Shown: positions 35,456 through 45,340 of the stretch, one piece after another | Position numbering within the stretch: position 1 is the stretch's first letter | How the letters are laid out: every line of letters begins with the position of its first letter | Assembly: GCA_900751885.1 (NCBI GenBank) | Contig: CAADTH010000064.1 | Span: forward strand, 248,001 to 312,000 | Source of the DNA: Clostridia bacterium | GTDB lineage: Bacteria; Bacillota; Clostridia; UBA1381 | Direction: 5' to 3' | Length of the DNA: 64,000 nt | Notes under the pieces: model-generated | The model's input: only the letters and a program-made list of their open reading frames with translations | What the model was told of the DNA's origin: nothing | Database searches by the model: none | Made by a program: the position numbers and the translations under genes

Positions 35456-35833
35456 TCATAAAACAAATTGATGCGGCAAAAGATTCGAAAGCCTATACTC
35501 TACTGCTTTTCCATCCTCTTCTACCACAACGGTTATATCCTGTCCGAATTCTGAGAGCACCTGACGGCATATTCCGCAAGGGTATGCCGGCTTCTTATCT
35601 GCTGAGACAACCGCAATCTTTACAAAATCCCTTGCCCCCTCCGATACAGCCTTAAACAGAGCTGTCCGTTCTGCACAGCAGCCTGCACTGTAGGACGCAT
35701 TCTCTACATTACAGCCTGTATACACCGCACCATCAGCCGAAAGCAACGCCGCACCGACCTGAAAGTTTGAATATGGTGCATACGCCTGTTTCATTGCCTC
35801 TTTTGCAAGGCATATCAGCGCTTCATTTTTCAT
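35456..35833 (-). CDS. cdd: Cytidine deaminase
   Basis: A 125-aa homotetramer-type cytidine deaminase for pyrimidine salvage. Motifs: Y-S-N-F-Q-V-G-A-A-L, G-C-N-V-E-N-A-S-Y, C-A-E-R-T-A (catalytic Glu and zinc Cys) and P-C-G-I-C-R-Q-V-L. The start lies inside the end of dgkA, an 11-base overlap. Confidence 0.96.
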   Translation of the reverse strand: MKNEALICLAKEAMKQAYAPYSNFQVGAALLSADGAVYTGCNVENASYSAGCCAERTALFKAVSEGARDFVKIAVVSADKKPAYPCGICRQVLSEFGQDITVVVEEDGKAVEYRLSNLLPHQFVL

Positions 35834-36290
35834 TTTTCCCTCCGAATATCAAAAACAACAGTCCAGCCATGACACAAAATACTGCCAATGCGATCGCAAC
35901 TGGATTTGCTGCCGCCTTTTGCATCGCAAAAAGGAGTTTCGAAAAATCCCAAAAAAGGACAAAGCCGACGCATACCGCGATAATTGCCGCTACCATGACG
36001 GCTGCCGCCGCAATATCCTTTGCCGCCTTTGCGAACACGCTGTAATTTTGCGTTGCGGAATCAACTGCGTTTTCAATCGCTGTGTTTATCAGCTCACATA
36101 CAATCACTGAACCGATTGTCAAAAATAGTACTGCCCATTCCGCTCTGGTCAGCTCATAAAAATAGGCAAATATGCACACCAAAAGTCCAGAAAACAGATG
36201 AAAGCGCAGGTTCCGTTCTCGCTTTACTGCCGAAACCAGACCACTTACCGCATACGTAATACTCTCATAAAAATTTCTGTTTTTTCGCAT
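35823..36290 (-). CDS. dgkA: Diacylglycerol/undecaprenol kinase
   Basis: A 155-aa membrane kinase. The family signature E-L-I-N-T-A-I-E-N-A-V-D lies near residue 66 between helices 2 and 3, and K-A-A-K-D-I-A-A-A-A-V near 89. In Gram-positives this enzyme phosphorylates undecaprenol. A fourth hydrophobic segment at the C-terminus makes it longer than the usual 120-130 aa. Confidence 0.93.
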   Translation of the reverse strand: MRKNRNFYESITYAVSGLVSAVKRERNLRFHLFSGLLVCIFAYFYELTRAEWAVLFLTIGSVIVCELINTAIENAVDSATQNYSVFAKAAKDIAAAAVMVAAIIAVCVGFVLFWDFSKLLFAMQKAAANPVAIALAVFCVMAGLLFLIFGGKNEK

Positions 36291-36304
36291 AAAGAAATAA
36301 CTCC

Positions 36305-36802
36305 TTATTCTCTGGGTATCCCCATATGAATCAGAACCGCTTTTTCCCTCGCCCTCATATCCTCTGCCTTTTCTTCGTCGTCCACATGGTCATATCCCAA
36401 CAAATGAAGCATACTGTGAACCGTCAAAAAAGCAACCTCACGCCGAAAGCTGTGTCCGTATTCCATTGCCTGCTCCGCGGCTCTTTCAAGAGAAATCACA
36501 ATATCCCCCAAAATCACATAGTCATTGCCGATGTCAATGTCGAACTGGGCATTGATTGCATTGCCGTCCTCATCGAATTCCAGCATCGGAAACGACAGTA
36601 CATCTGTCGGCGCATCAAGCTGACGGTGGACATGATTGATTTCCTTTATGGAATCATTATCGACGAGCGTCACGCTCACCTCCGCGCCAAACTCACATCC
36701 CTCGTATTCGAGCACCTGCTCCGCGGCTTTTGTAATCACATCACAAAGTTCATCTGTGACCTCCAGTTTGTCTTGCTGATTCTCCAGATACACCTCTATC
36801 AT
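36305..36802 (-). CDS. ybeY: Endoribonuclease YbeY
   Basis: A 165-aa zinc ribonuclease for 16S rRNA maturation. The motif H-S-M-L-H-L-L-G-Y-D-H (three zinc His) is near 133; N-x-x-H-R-x-x-D-x-P-T-D-V-L-S-F-P is near 57. The ATG at 36802 has GAGG upstream and lies inside the phoH coding region, a 53-base overlap. An in-frame extension further upstream lies wholly in phoH and is rejected. Confidence 0.95.
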   Translation of the reverse strand: MIEVYLENQQDKLEVTDELCDVITKAAEQVLEYEGCEFGAEVSVTLVDNDSIKEINHVHRQLDAPTDVLSFPMLEFDEDGNAINAQFDIDIGNDYVILGDIVISLERAAEQAMEYGHSFRREVAFLTVHSMLHLLGYDHVDDEEKAEDMRAREKAVLIHMGIPRE

Positions 36803-37775
36803 GTTTTTTCCTCTTTCGTTCCTCTTGTATATCGTGTAATTCATATGCTTTGATGATGCGCTGTACCAGCGGATGACGCACAACATCCTTTTCAGTTAAG
36901 ATAGAAAACGCAATATCTTCAATCCCCTTTAAAATCCGCTGCGCTTCCTTGAGACCTGATTTTTTTCCATCCGGCAGGTCGACCTGTGTGATATCTCCTG
37001 TTACGACAGCGCGCGAACCAAAGCCGATTCGCGTCAAAAACATCTTCATCTGCTCGGGTGTCGTATTCTGTGCTTCATCTAAAATGATAAACGCATTGTC
37101 AAGAGTACGTCCGCGCATATAAGCAAGCGGTGCAACCTCAATCATTCCCTTCTCCTGATAACGCGAGAAACCTTCCGCACCAAGCATCTCATACATTCCA
37201 TCATACAGCGGTCTTAAATATGGGTCGACTTTATTTTGTAAATCTCCCGGTAAAAATCCAAGCTTCTCCCCCGCTTCCACAGCAGGACGCGTGAGGATGA
37301 TGCGGTTTACCTCTTTTTTTCGGAGCGCGGTCACCGCGTGGGCGACCGCAAGATAGGTTTTCCCTGTCCCCGCAGGTCCAATGCCGAACACAATCGTGTT
37401 GTCCCTGATTGCCTCCACATACTTTTTCTGACCAAGTGTTTTGGTCTTGATTGGATTTCCACGCGAATTGATTGCAATGCAGTCGTCACCAAGCATTTTA
37501 AGATCGAACCCGCCGTCTTCCTGAACCATAGTAATCGAATAGATGATCTTCTGCTCATCGATTGTTTCGCCCTTTTGCAGAAGCTCCATTAAAATTTGAA
37601 TCACCTTTGCCGCTTTTTCTACATTTTCTTCTTCTCCAGAAAGCTTTAGTGTTCCTTCCCTGCTGGCAAGAGATACCTCCAAAGCTTTTTCTAACAATTT
37701 CAAATTGGCGTCAAAGCTTCCGAACAGCGCAGCCATATCTACACCGTCTAGTATATCAATCTGCTGACAAACCAA
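36750..37775 (-). CDS. phoH: PhoH-like ATPase
   Basis: A 341-aa PhoH-family protein. An N-terminal KH-like region is followed by the P-loop domain: [11 protein letters not shown] (Walker A) and [11 protein letters not shown] (Walker B), then [11 protein letters not shown]. It is probably an RNA-acting ATPase that works with YbeY, its immediate neighbour. A TTG at 37775 has GGAGG at ideal distance; the ATG at 37808 has no binding site. Overlaps ybeY by 53 bases. Confidence 0.94.
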   Translation of the reverse strand: MVCQQIDILDGVDMAALFGSFDANLKLLEKALEVSLASREGTLKLSGEEENVEKAAKVIQILMELLQKGETIDEQKIIYSITMVQEDGGFDLKMLGDDCIAINSRGNPIKTKTLGQKKYVEAIRDNTIVFGIGPAGTGKTYLAVAHAVTALRKKEVNRIILTRPAVEAGEKLGFLPGDLQNKVDPYLRPLYDGMYEMLGAEGFSRYQEKGMIEVAPLAYMRGRTLDNAFIILDEAQNTTPEQMKMFLTRIGFGSRAVVTGDITQVDLPDGKKSGLKEAQRILKGIEDIAFSILTEKDVVRHPLVQRIIKAYELHDIQEERKRKKHDRGVSGESARQTGGHR

Positions 37776-37812
37776 ATTGTCTCCTCCTTTTTCTTTCGTT
37801 GTTTGCATTTTG

Positions 37813-39006
37813 CTAATTGCCGATTTTCTGTTCCTGTCCGATTTTCTCTATAAACTCCATTGTAACTGTGACCTTTATGGTTTCCTCATCCACCTGTGAG
37901 TCCTTAATCTGATTTTTTATCAATACCGCGCCCGGTAAAAGCTCCTCTCCAATCTGCGCCTCAAGCTCATTTCTCGCGCCGTCTATCACGGTTTCCCGCG
38001 GAAGCGGTTCTCTCGCCACTTCTACCTCCTGATAGGTCACGCTTTCAAGGGCGATGCCAGTATAATTATCTTTTCCTAAGCAAATTTCCTTCCTGTTTTC
38101 TATTGTGTCATATTCTGCGTAAGGAATACTACTTGAAAAAAATAAATTGATTTTCTTTGAAAAGAGGTTCAGCGTGTAACGTGTCTTTTTATTTTTTGTC
38201 GGATTTCTCATTTCGGAATATAGCTTATATTCTCCTGACTTTTCGTGCCAGGTAGACGCTTCCACTGTACCGATCGCATGCACGAGCCGCTGACCGACTG
38301 TCTCGCTTTCCAATGTGCCGCGTATCACCACATCACCTGCCACAACCGCGTCTCCAGGTACAAAATCTGTTTTCCCTTCCTTTACAATCACCTTTTTAAT
38401 CAGTCCATCCCGTTTTGCTACGATATCACAGGGAACCGTTTTGTCTACAATCTCGGGCGGCAGAAGCTTTTCCTTGACCTCAACGACCGCACGTGTCCCT
38501 TTTACATAGACCCATGCCCACGATACCCCATCCACGCGGTTTAAAATCATATCCTTCATCTGCTGTCCGCCGGGAAGTTTTCCTTTTGCCACGCCCTCGC
38601 GAATCCCACAGTCATATACTGCCTGACGCACGACGCTCTCCGGAACCGTCTGATTTCCTACGATTTCAACTGACCAGATAAATCTGGAGGTGACGCACAT
38701 AAACAGCAGAAAAAACAGTACTCCCACATATAAAAAATATCGCTTCCGATACCGGTTGAGAAGAGACGGAAGCCCGCATTTTTTCTTGATATGTACGCTC
38801 GTCTTTGTTTTTTTTGCCACAGGACGAATTCTGCGAAATCCGTTCAAGGTCATATATACGGTCGCACTGTTGCGGTCCTTTTTCTGCATTCCCCACAGAT
38901 AAATCCCTCTTCGGGTACAAATATTGATAAAACGCTCAATGTAAAAACCCTTTAAGGATAGTATAACATATCCTTGAAAGAAATGAAAGATTTTAATTAA
39001 AAACAT
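37813..39006 (-). CDS. yqfD: Sporulation protein YqfD
   Basis: A 397-aa membrane protein made in the mother cell during sporulation in Bacillus. A cytosolic N-terminal domain (about 1-90) with a Cys/Arg-rich start is followed by a membrane helix near 91-110 and a large extracytoplasmic domain with V-E-I-V-G-N and a POTRA-like start. GGGGGGAG precedes the ATG. It follows yqfC by 16 bases, the standard yqfC-yqfD pair. Confidence 0.9.
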   Translation of the reverse strand: MFLIKIFHFFQGYVILSLKGFYIERFINICTRRGIYLWGMQKKDRNSATVYMTLNGFRRIRPVAKKTKTSVHIKKKCGLPSLLNRYRKRYFLYVGVLFFLLFMCVTSRFIWSVEIVGNQTVPESVVRQAVYDCGIREGVAKGKLPGGQQMKDMILNRVDGVSWAWVYVKGTRAVVEVKEKLLPPEIVDKTVPCDIVAKRDGLIKKVIVKEGKTDFVPGDAVVAGDVVIRGTLESETVGQRLVHAIGTVEASTWHEKSGEYKLYSEMRNPTKNKKTRYTLNLFSKKINLFFSSSIPYAEYDTIENRKEICLGKDNYTGIALESVTYQEVEVAREPLPRETVIDGARNELEAQIGEELLPGAVLIKNQIKDSQVDEETIKVTVTMEFIEKIGQEQKIGN

Positions 39007-39022
39007 TTTCTCCCCCCGCTTT

Positions 39023-39289
39023 TTAAATGAATTCTACGCTCAAAACATCTCCAAAAAGCGTGATTTCGTCGTCCCCAATTTCGCGAATTCCTAAATTTTT
39101 ACCGGTAATTCTCAGCATATGGGTGCTGGTGTTGAGCCGGATGACCTCGTCTGTATATTCTACAATCCCCTTATAGTTTTCGATAAACACTTCCTTATTG
39201 CCTGTCAGAATGATTTTAGGAAGGTCCAAAAGCGTATCCTTTGGAAGATCGAGTGCGTCGGAGATTGCTTCACGCATACTTTTTTTCAA
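39023..39289 (-). CDS. yqfC: Sporulation protein YqfC
   Basis: An 88-aa protein of the YqfC family. Segments: L-D-L-P-K-D-T-L-L-D-L-P-K-I-x-L-T-G-N, and I-T-G-K-N-L-x-I-R-E-I. The likely start is a TTG at 39289 with AGGAG upstream; the ATG four codons later is the alternative. In Bacillus the gene is under the mother-cell factor SigE. It is divergent from ylbJ across a 105-bp gap. Confidence 0.9.
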   Translation of the reverse strand: MKKSMREAISDALDLPKDTLLDLPKIILTGNKEVFIENYKGIVEYTDEVIRLNTSTHMLRITGKNLGIREIGDDEITLFGDVLSVEFI

Positions 39290-39394
39290 TTTCTCCTACC
39301 TCCGTCTATTTGATATTCTATAAAATTTATGCGATAATCTCATCTTTCATGTCATATATAAATAGAGTATCAATCTTTTACCGGAGGTGGGCTT

Positions 39395-40534
39395 GTGAAA
39401 AAATTTTCTATAAAAAACGTTCTTCTATACACAGGAATTCTTGCTGTTACGGCACTCATTCTCATCCATACCAGCGCGACAATCGAGTATGCCAAAAAAG
39501 GACTGGGCATCTGCTATGAAATCATCATCCCTTCCCTGTTTCCCTTTTTCATCTGTTCAGGGCTGCTCATCTATTCAGGCTTTTCCCAGCTTTTATCAAA
39601 GGTACTAGGCCATGTGATGAAGCCGCTTTTTCGCATCAATGGGAGCGGTGGTGTAGCGTTCACACTTGGAATCATCAGCGGATACCCTTTGGGCGCAATC
39701 ACAACCTGCGAGCTGTATGAAGCGGGATACTGCTCTAAAACCGAGTCAGAGCGGCTTTTGGCATTTTGTAACAATTCAGGTCCTTTGTTCATTTTAGGCT
39801 CTGTCGGAATATCGCTGTATCACAGCCCCCTGATTGGCTGGATGATGTATATTGCACATCTTTTGGCGGCAATCACAGTCGGTATTGTGTTTCGGTTTTA
39901 TAAACGCGACCAGTATCTTGGGATTCCTGCCGCAATCAGCCAGCCAAAGCGAACGCTTGGAGAGGTCTTTTCCATCGTGATTCAAAACTCCATCAAAAAT
40001 ATTTTGACTGTGTGCGGTGTTATCATTTTCTTTAGCGTGATTGCGAACCTTCTTATCAATACAATTCCTGCAGGTGGTATAGCCGGAGCTGTTTTTGCAG
40101 GACTTATCGAATTTGTAACCGGTGTGGTGGGCGTATCGAACTCTACACTCGGACTTGCACAAAAGCTTGTCGTCTCTTCCTTTATCGTGGGCTTTGCCGG
40201 ATTAAGTGTCCATTTCCAGGTGATGGGGGTAGTTGCACAGCATGGACTTTCGCTCAAACCATACGTGTTTGGAAAGTTTCTACACGGCTTGATTGCCGCA
40301 CTTTATATGCTTGTTTTCCTTCAGATTATCCCTGTGGCACAATCGGTATTCGGTCCGATTCAATCTCCAATGATAATGGATTCAAACGGCGCATTCGCTG
40401 TCAGCGCGTTATATGTGCTAACCACCGTACTCTGTATTATCGTCCTGGCTGTCGTATGTGGCATTTCTAGCTTTATTTCGAGGTCGGGGCGTTTGAAGCG
40501 CCGGTTCCGCCACTGCGCGAGCAATACAAAATAA
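39395..40534 (+). CDS. ylbJ: Sporulation integral membrane protein YlbJ
   Basis: A 379-aa polytopic membrane protein (about nine helices) of the YlbJ/nucleoside-recognition-domain family, needed for spore formation in Bacillus. Segments: S-L-F-P-F-F-I-C-S-G, G-I-I-S-G-Y-P-L-G-A, and F-C-N-N-S-G-P-L-F-I-L-G-S-V-G. The GTG start at 39395 follows CGGAGG. Its promoter should lie in the 105 bp shared with yqfC; a CATATATA sequence at about 39352 could be part of a SigE -10, but I cannot assign it securely. Confidence 0.9.
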   Translation: MKKFSIKNVLLYTGILAVTALILIHTSATIEYAKKGLGICYEIIIPSLFPFFICSGLLIYSGFSQLLSKVLGHVMKPLFRINGSGGVAFTLGIISGYPLGAITTCELYEAGYCSKTESERLLAFCNNSGPLFILGSVGISLYHSPLIGWMMYIAHLLAAITVGIVFRFYKRDQYLGIPAAISQPKRTLGEVFSIVIQNSIKNILTVCGVIIFFSVIANLLINTIPAGGIAGAVFAGLIEFVTGVVGVSNSTLGLAQKLVVSSFIVGFAGLSVHFQVMGVVAQHGLSLKPYVFGKFLHGLIAALYMLVFLQIIPVAQSVFGPIQSPMIMDSNGAFAVSALYVLTTVLCIIVLAVVCGISSFISRSGRLKRRFRHCASNTK

Positions 40535-40576
40535 CATAAAAAAAGCACTGAGTCAGTGCTTTTTTTATGTTATTTT
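40528..40576. terminator. Bidirectional terminator between ylbJ and merR-type gene
   Basis: A 24-bp-arm inverted repeat centred on G40552 (core GCACTGA-G-TCAGTGC) with T-runs on both strands. Confidence 0.9.
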
Positions 40577-41403
40577 TTTGTGCCCGTTTTATCACACTTC
40601 TCCACCTTTGCCAGAATCATCGTGACGTAATCAGAATCATTTTTTGCGGCAATCTCATGCAAAAGATATTCCTCGTACATTCTTTTTTCTAATATCAATT
40701 GATTTTCCTGTGCGAACTTCATAACACGGTCATACGTCTGTCCCATGTTGTCATAGCTCCCCTTATGGTATGCAACGACATAGTCTCCGCTTTCCCGAAG
40801 TACCCTTGCCGCACTTACATTTGGAGTGTCAACTTTGGTGTATAGATGCGAAAACCAATTATATTCCCCGCGTTTTATATGCTCCAATGCAATAATTGCA
40901 CCGACAGAGTCTGCCATAGTAACTTGGTTGGTATCACAAAAGTTGATATAGTCCCCCATAAAATCGGCAAAACTGACCACGGAATCTTCGATATTCGGAC
41001 TGATGAGCGCAAGTTCTGTTTCCCTATGCTCAATTCGTATCTGGCTATCGTCGGCTGATACTGCCTGTTTGGTAGACTTTGAAAGCGCCGTGACCATACG
41101 TTTGATATCCTGCATTTTTTTAATTTCTGCGTCTACCTCCTCTGTTTTTTGCTGTAGGAGCGCCAATAGGTGCTCTGGTGTTCTGCTGTCCAGATATATT
41201 TTGATTTCCTTGAGCGGCATTCCAAGCTTTTTGAGCGCCGTAATGATTGCGAATGTATCATATTGGCGATAAGAATAATATCGGTACCCATTTGGTTTTG
41301 TCACAGCAGGACAAAATAGTCCGATTTCATCATAATAAAACAGAACATGCTTTGGGACGTGACAGATTTTCGCGAATTCTCCGGTAGAAAAATAACTTTT
41401 CAC
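40570..41403 (-). CDS. MerR-family multidrug-sensing regulator
   Basis: A 277-aa BmrR/TipA-like activator. The N-terminal winged helix has [25 protein letters not shown], then Y-R-Y-Y-S; a dimer coiled coil lies near 75-110, and a GyrI-like effector-binding domain near 120-270. It is divergent from an ABC exporter whose promoter has the long spacer typical of MerR control, so it probably induces the exporter when bound to a drug-like ligand. Confidence 0.92.
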   Translation of the reverse strand: MKSYFSTGEFAKICHVPKHVLFYYDEIGLFCPAVTKPNGYRYYSYRQYDTFAIITALKKLGMPLKEIKIYLDSRTPEHLLALLQQKTEEVDAEIKKMQDIKRMVTALSKSTKQAVSADDSQIRIEHRETELALISPNIEDSVVSFADFMGDYINFCDTNQVTMADSVGAIIALEHIKRGEYNWFSHLYTKVDTPNVSAARVLRESGDYVVAYHKGSYDNMGQTYDRVMKFAQENQLILEKRMYEEYLLHEIAAKNDSDYVTMILAKVEKCDKTGTKK

Positions 41404-41423
41404 TTAATTTCACCTCTTTTCTC

Positions 41424-41454
41424 TTGACTATCAAGTAACATTATAGTCTATAAT
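41424..41454 (+). promoter_or_regulatory. MerR-type promoter with 19-bp spacer and operator dyad
   Basis: -35 TTGACT (41424-41429), 19-bp spacer, -10 TATAAT (41449-41454). The spacer contains the dyad GACTAT-N11-ATAGTC (41426-41431 and 41443-41448). MerR proteins activate by twisting such over-long promoters, so this is the expected operator for the adjacent regulator. Confidence 0.85.
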
Positions 41455-41549
41455 AAAGAAATTGCCTCAAAAAGTCAACAGGCGGCTTTTGTATACCACT
41501 GTGCACAAGGTCCGCCGCAAAATCTGTTTCCAAAAAAGGAGGGATAACC

Positions 41550-43280
41550 ATGAAACTGATTTTAAAATACCTAAAAAACTATAAACTGCTCCTATTTTTG
41601 AACTTAATCGGAGTCCTAAGCTTTGCCCTTGTGGAGCTGGGTATTCCGACTGTCGTGTCGACAATGATTGACAATGGAATCGTAACCGGAAATATTCCTT
41701 ATATTAAGCAGATGGGTGGTGTGATTTTCTTGATTTCTGTTTTGGGTGGCGCCGGCGCGGTTCTTCTCGCGTATTGCTCCTCAAAAATTTCGACCGGAGT
41801 GACAAGAGACATCCGAAACGATATTTTTATAAAATCACAAACCTTTTCCCATACGGAGTACAACAAATTCGGCGTATCGTCTATGATTACGAGAACCACA
41901 AACGACGTGTTTCAGCTTCAGCAATTTGTCAACATTCTATTACGCACGGCACTGCTCGCGCCTGTCATGCTCATCGTGAGTTTTTCTCTGACCTTTCGTA
42001 CGAGTCCTGCGTTATCGCTTGTTGTGGCGTGTACGATTCCGGCGATTGTCGCAGGTGTTGTGATTGTAGCGAGAATTTCGAATCCACTTTCTGAAAACCA
42101 GCAGAAAAATTTAGACCGTTTAAATCGGATTTCGCGTGAAAATCTAACGGGAATCCGGGTTATCCGCGCATTTTGCAATGATGCCCATGAATCAGAACGG
42201 TTTGGAGAGGCAAACGCGCGCTTTACAAGTTTTTCAAAAAAGCTGTTTAAGCTCATGGCGACGACACAGCCTGCGTTTTTTCTACTTTTAAATATTGCGA
42301 TTTTATTTGTCGTCTGGATTTCGAGCAATAAAATCAATGCCGGAACCTTGCAGGTCGGACAGCTTGTGGCATTTTTGGAATACCAATTCCACGCGATGTT
42401 TTCGATGATGCTGTTTTCCCTGGTATTCATCATGTACCCACGTGCGCAGGTATCTGCAAACCGCGTAATAGAGCTGATCACGCAAACACCGCTCATTCAA
42501 AATCCTAAAAATGGAGTCAAAGAAACCAAACAAACCGGAACCCTATGCTTTGACCATGTGTCATTTCGCTATTCCGATGGTGAGGAAGCAATTTTAGAGG
42601 ATATCTCTTTTACTGCCAACGCCGGCGATACGGTCGCTTTCATCGGTAGTACCGGAAGTGGAAAGAGTACGCTAATTGGTTTGATTCCAAGATTTTATGA
42701 TGTGACTGAGGGACGTATTTTGCTTGACGGCGTGGATGTCCGCGATTACGATTTAGGTACTCTGCGCCAAAAGATAGGATATATTCCTCAAAAGGCGCTT
42801 CTTTTCAGCGGAAGTATCCGTGAAGCCATCCAGTTTGGAAAAAAAGACGCGTCACCCGAAGAAATCGAACACGCCGCCAAGGTTGCACAGGCATACGATT
42901 TTATCACGGAAAAGCCGATGCAGTTTGATGAACCAATTACAGAAGGTGCATCTAACCTGTCCGGCGGACAAAAACAGCGTCTGTCTATCACCAGAGCAGT
43001 TGTGAGAAAGCCTGAAGTATATGTATTCGACGACAGCTTCTCTGCGCTGGATTTTAAAACCGATGCGGCACTTCGCAGACAATTAAAAAAGGAAACAAAG
43101 GGTTCCATTGTTCTGATTGTGGCACAGCGAGTCAGCACAATCATGGATGCAGAAAAAATCGTGGTGCTCGACGAGGGACGCATTGTGGGGATTGGGACAC
43201 ATAAAGAGCTATTGGATACCTGCAATATTTATTATGAAATTGCATCCTCACAGCTTTCAAAGGAGGAATTAGTGCAATGA
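41550..43280 (+). CDS. Heterodimeric ABC exporter subunit A (degenerate Walker B)
   Basis: A 576-aa half transporter: six membrane helices (about 15-300) and a nucleotide-binding domain (about 340-570). Walker A is G-S-T-G-S-G-K-S-T, the signature is canonical (L-S-G-G-Q), and Walker B ends V-F-D-D-S, with Asp in place of the catalytic Glu. It thus supplies the non-hydrolytic ATP site typical of heterodimers such as BmrC/BmrD. GGAGGG precedes the ATG. The stop overlaps the next start by four bases. Confidence 0.95.
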   Translation: MKLILKYLKNYKLLLFLNLIGVLSFALVELGIPTVVSTMIDNGIVTGNIPYIKQMGGVIFLISVLGGAGAVLLAYCSSKISTGVTRDIRNDIFIKSQTFSHTEYNKFGVSSMITRTTNDVFQLQQFVNILLRTALLAPVMLIVSFSLTFRTSPALSLVVACTIPAIVAGVVIVARISNPLSENQQKNLDRLNRISRENLTGIRVIRAFCNDAHESERFGEANARFTSFSKKLFKLMATTQPAFFLLLNIAILFVVWISSNKINAGTLQVGQLVAFLEYQFHAMFSMMLFSLVFIMYPRAQVSANRVIELITQTPLIQNPKNGVKETKQTGTLCFDHVSFRYSDGEEAILEDISFTANAGDTVAFIGSTGSGKSTLIGLIPRFYDVTEGRILLDGVDVRDYDLGTLRQKIGYIPQKALLFSGSIREAIQFGKKDASPEEIEHAAKVAQAYDFITEKPMQFDEPITEGASNLSGGQKQRLSITRAVVRKPEVYVFDDSFSALDFKTDAALRRQLKKETKGSIVLIVAQRVSTIMDAEKIVVLDEGRIVGIGTHKELLDTCNIYYEIASSQLSKEELVQ

Positions 43281-45070
43281 AAAAGCAGAAAAAAAATCAA
43301 ATTTTTCGAAAGCTATTCTCCTTTTTCCGTCCATACCGCACTTCGTTTATTGCCGCAGTGCTCCTGATTATATTCGTTGCTGTTTTAATCGCAGTCGCTC
43401 CCGTGACGGAGGGATTGATTACCACACAGCTTTTAAAGGATGTGTCAGAAGCGGCTCAAAACAGTACAAAGGTAACAGTACATTTTGACTATATTATTCG
43501 CATCATGACAATTCTTGCGTGCGTGTATGTGACCAACGCCACCTGCGCGTGTGCATATAACTTTCTTTTGACAAATGCGATTCAAAATGCAATGTATGAT
43601 TTGAGAAATGCAGTGGAAAACAAAATACGAAAGCTCCCAATCCGCTATTTTGACACACATACCTTCGGAGATACTCTAAGCCGTATTTCCAACGATGTAG
43701 ACACCATTTCCAATGCCATGCAGCAGGGCTTCAGCCAGATTATCAATGCAGTACTGGGCTTATCCTTTGCGCTTACCATGATGTATTTGTTAAATCCTGT
43801 TATGGCGGCTCTGGCAACGCTAATTATTCCATCAAGCGCCTTGATTTCCTATCTCGTTGTAAAAAAATCACAGAAGCTGTTTTTAAACCAGCAAAATGCG
43901 CTTGGAAAGCTCAACGGAACAGTACAGGAGATGTATACAGGCTTCAATGAAATCATGCTCTATGGAAAGCAGGAGGATGCCGTAGAGCAGTTCCGAAGGG
44001 ACAATCAGGATTTATGTGAGAACGGCTTCCGTGCACAATTTATCTCCGGGCTCATGTCTCCCGCAGTATCCTTTGTGACCTATTTGGGAATCGGTTCGAT
44101 TGCCGTACTCGGTGCAATCTATGCAGTGAGCGGCAGGCTGACAGTTGGAAATCTTCAAGCGTTTATCCGCTATATTTGGCAGGTGAATCAGCCGCTCTCT
44201 CAAGTGACACAACTTTCAGCGGCAATCCAATCTGCCTATGCGGCACTGACGCGTGTGTTTACCATTTTAGACGAGGAAGAAGAATTGCCGGACGCAGACC
44301 CTGGCAAAACGCTTTCTTTCGTGAAGGGCAAGGTACAATTTGAACATGTATCCTTTGGTTATCAGGAGGATACTCCTTTAATTGAGGATTTGAACATTAC
44401 AATCAATCCTGGGCAAATGGCGGCGATTGTCGGTCCGACCGGTGCCGGAAAAACGACGCTTATCAACCTACTGATGCGGTTTTATGACGTGGACAGCGGC
44501 GCAATCAAAATCGACGGTGTCGACATCCGCGACATGAAGCGCGATAGTTTGCGCAGCATGTTCGGCATGGTGCTTCAGGATACCTGGCTGTTTCAAGGGA
44601 CAATTATGGACAATATCCGCTACGGCAGGTTCGACGCGACGGACGAGGAGGTAATCGCCGCCGCAAAAACCGCCAATGTGCATCACTTTGTCAAAACACT
44701 GCCAGACGGATATCATATGGTACTGAATGAGGAATCGTCCAATATTTCAATTGGAGAAAAACAGCTTTTGACTATCGCACGTGCCATTTTATCCGACCCT
44801 GCTATTTTGATTTTGGATGAGGCAACCAGCTCAGTCGATACCCGTCTTGAGATGATGCTCCAAAATGCAATGAAAAATGTAATGAAGGGCAGAACCAGCT
44901 TCGTCATTGCACACCGCTTATCCACAATCAAAAATGCAGATCTTATTCTTGTGATGAATCATGGAAAAATCGTGGAGCACGGAACACATGAACAGCTGCT
45001 GGAGAAAGGCGGATTTTACGAATCGCTTTATCACAGCCAGTTTGAGACAACAATTGACGAAATCGGATAA
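43277..45070 (+). CDS. Heterodimeric ABC exporter subunit B
   Basis: A 597-aa half transporter partnering the previous gene. Six membrane helices are followed by the ATPase domain with Walker A G-P-T-G-A-G-K-T-T and an intact Walker B (L-I-L-D-E-A-T). Its signature is altered: N-I-S-I-G-E-K-Q for L-S-G-G-Q. Together with the Asp in subunit A this makes one complete and one degenerate ATP site. Translationally coupled (ATGA). The pair probably exports toxic amphiphiles. Confidence 0.95.
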   Translation: MKKQKKNQIFRKLFSFFRPYRTSFIAAVLLIIFVAVLIAVAPVTEGLITTQLLKDVSEAAQNSTKVTVHFDYIIRIMTILACVYVTNATCACAYNFLLTNAIQNAMYDLRNAVENKIRKLPIRYFDTHTFGDTLSRISNDVDTISNAMQQGFSQIINAVLGLSFALTMMYLLNPVMAALATLIIPSSALISYLVVKKSQKLFLNQQNALGKLNGTVQEMYTGFNEIMLYGKQEDAVEQFRRDNQDLCENGFRAQFISGLMSPAVSFVTYLGIGSIAVLGAIYAVSGRLTVGNLQAFIRYIWQVNQPLSQVTQLSAAIQSAYAALTRVFTILDEEEELPDADPGKTLSFVKGKVQFEHVSFGYQEDTPLIEDLNITINPGQMAAIVGPTGAGKTTLINLLMRFYDVDSGAIKIDGVDIRDMKRDSLRSMFGMVLQDTWLFQGTIMDNIRYGRFDATDEEVIAAAKTANVHHFVKTLPDGYHMVLNEESSNISIGEKQLLTIARAILSDPAILILDEATSSVDTRLEMMLQNAMKNVMKGRTSFVIAHRLSTIKNADLILVMNHGKIVEHGTHEQLLEKGGFYESLYHSQFETTIDEIG

Positions 45071-45071
45071 C

Positions 45072-45120
45072 AAAAGCCGTATGATACAACGAAGTTTCAT
45101 TGTATCATACGGCTTTTGTT
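45072..45120 (+). terminator. Terminator after the ABC exporter operon
   Basis: Stem AAAAGCCGTATGATACAA / TTGTATCATACGGCTTTT with a ten-base loop, followed by T-rich sequence. Confidence 0.9.
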
Positions 45121-45174
45121 CTGTTTTATCTTTTTCTACCTTTCCTTTTGTGATTCGACTTTTTATAATAAGTA

Positions 45175-45203
45175 TTGACGTTTTGAATAAATTGTGGTAC
45201 TCT
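45175..45203 (+). promoter_or_regulatory. Possible promoter of the zinc-ribbon membrane protein
   Basis: -35 TTGACG (45175-45180), 17-bp spacer, imperfect -10 TACTCT (45198-45203). The start codon lies about 140 bases downstream, leaving a long leader in which I see no further structure. Confidence 0.45.
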
Positions 45204-45340
45204 ATTAGTATAAAAAATCCAATTAATAAGAATAAAGACATGATATTTTTATTTAATATGTATAGAAAATGAAGTCATAATAAAAGCGTAATACATTTCT
45301 TCTAATTATTATAATATATTGAGGTAAGGAGGGGGTTACT

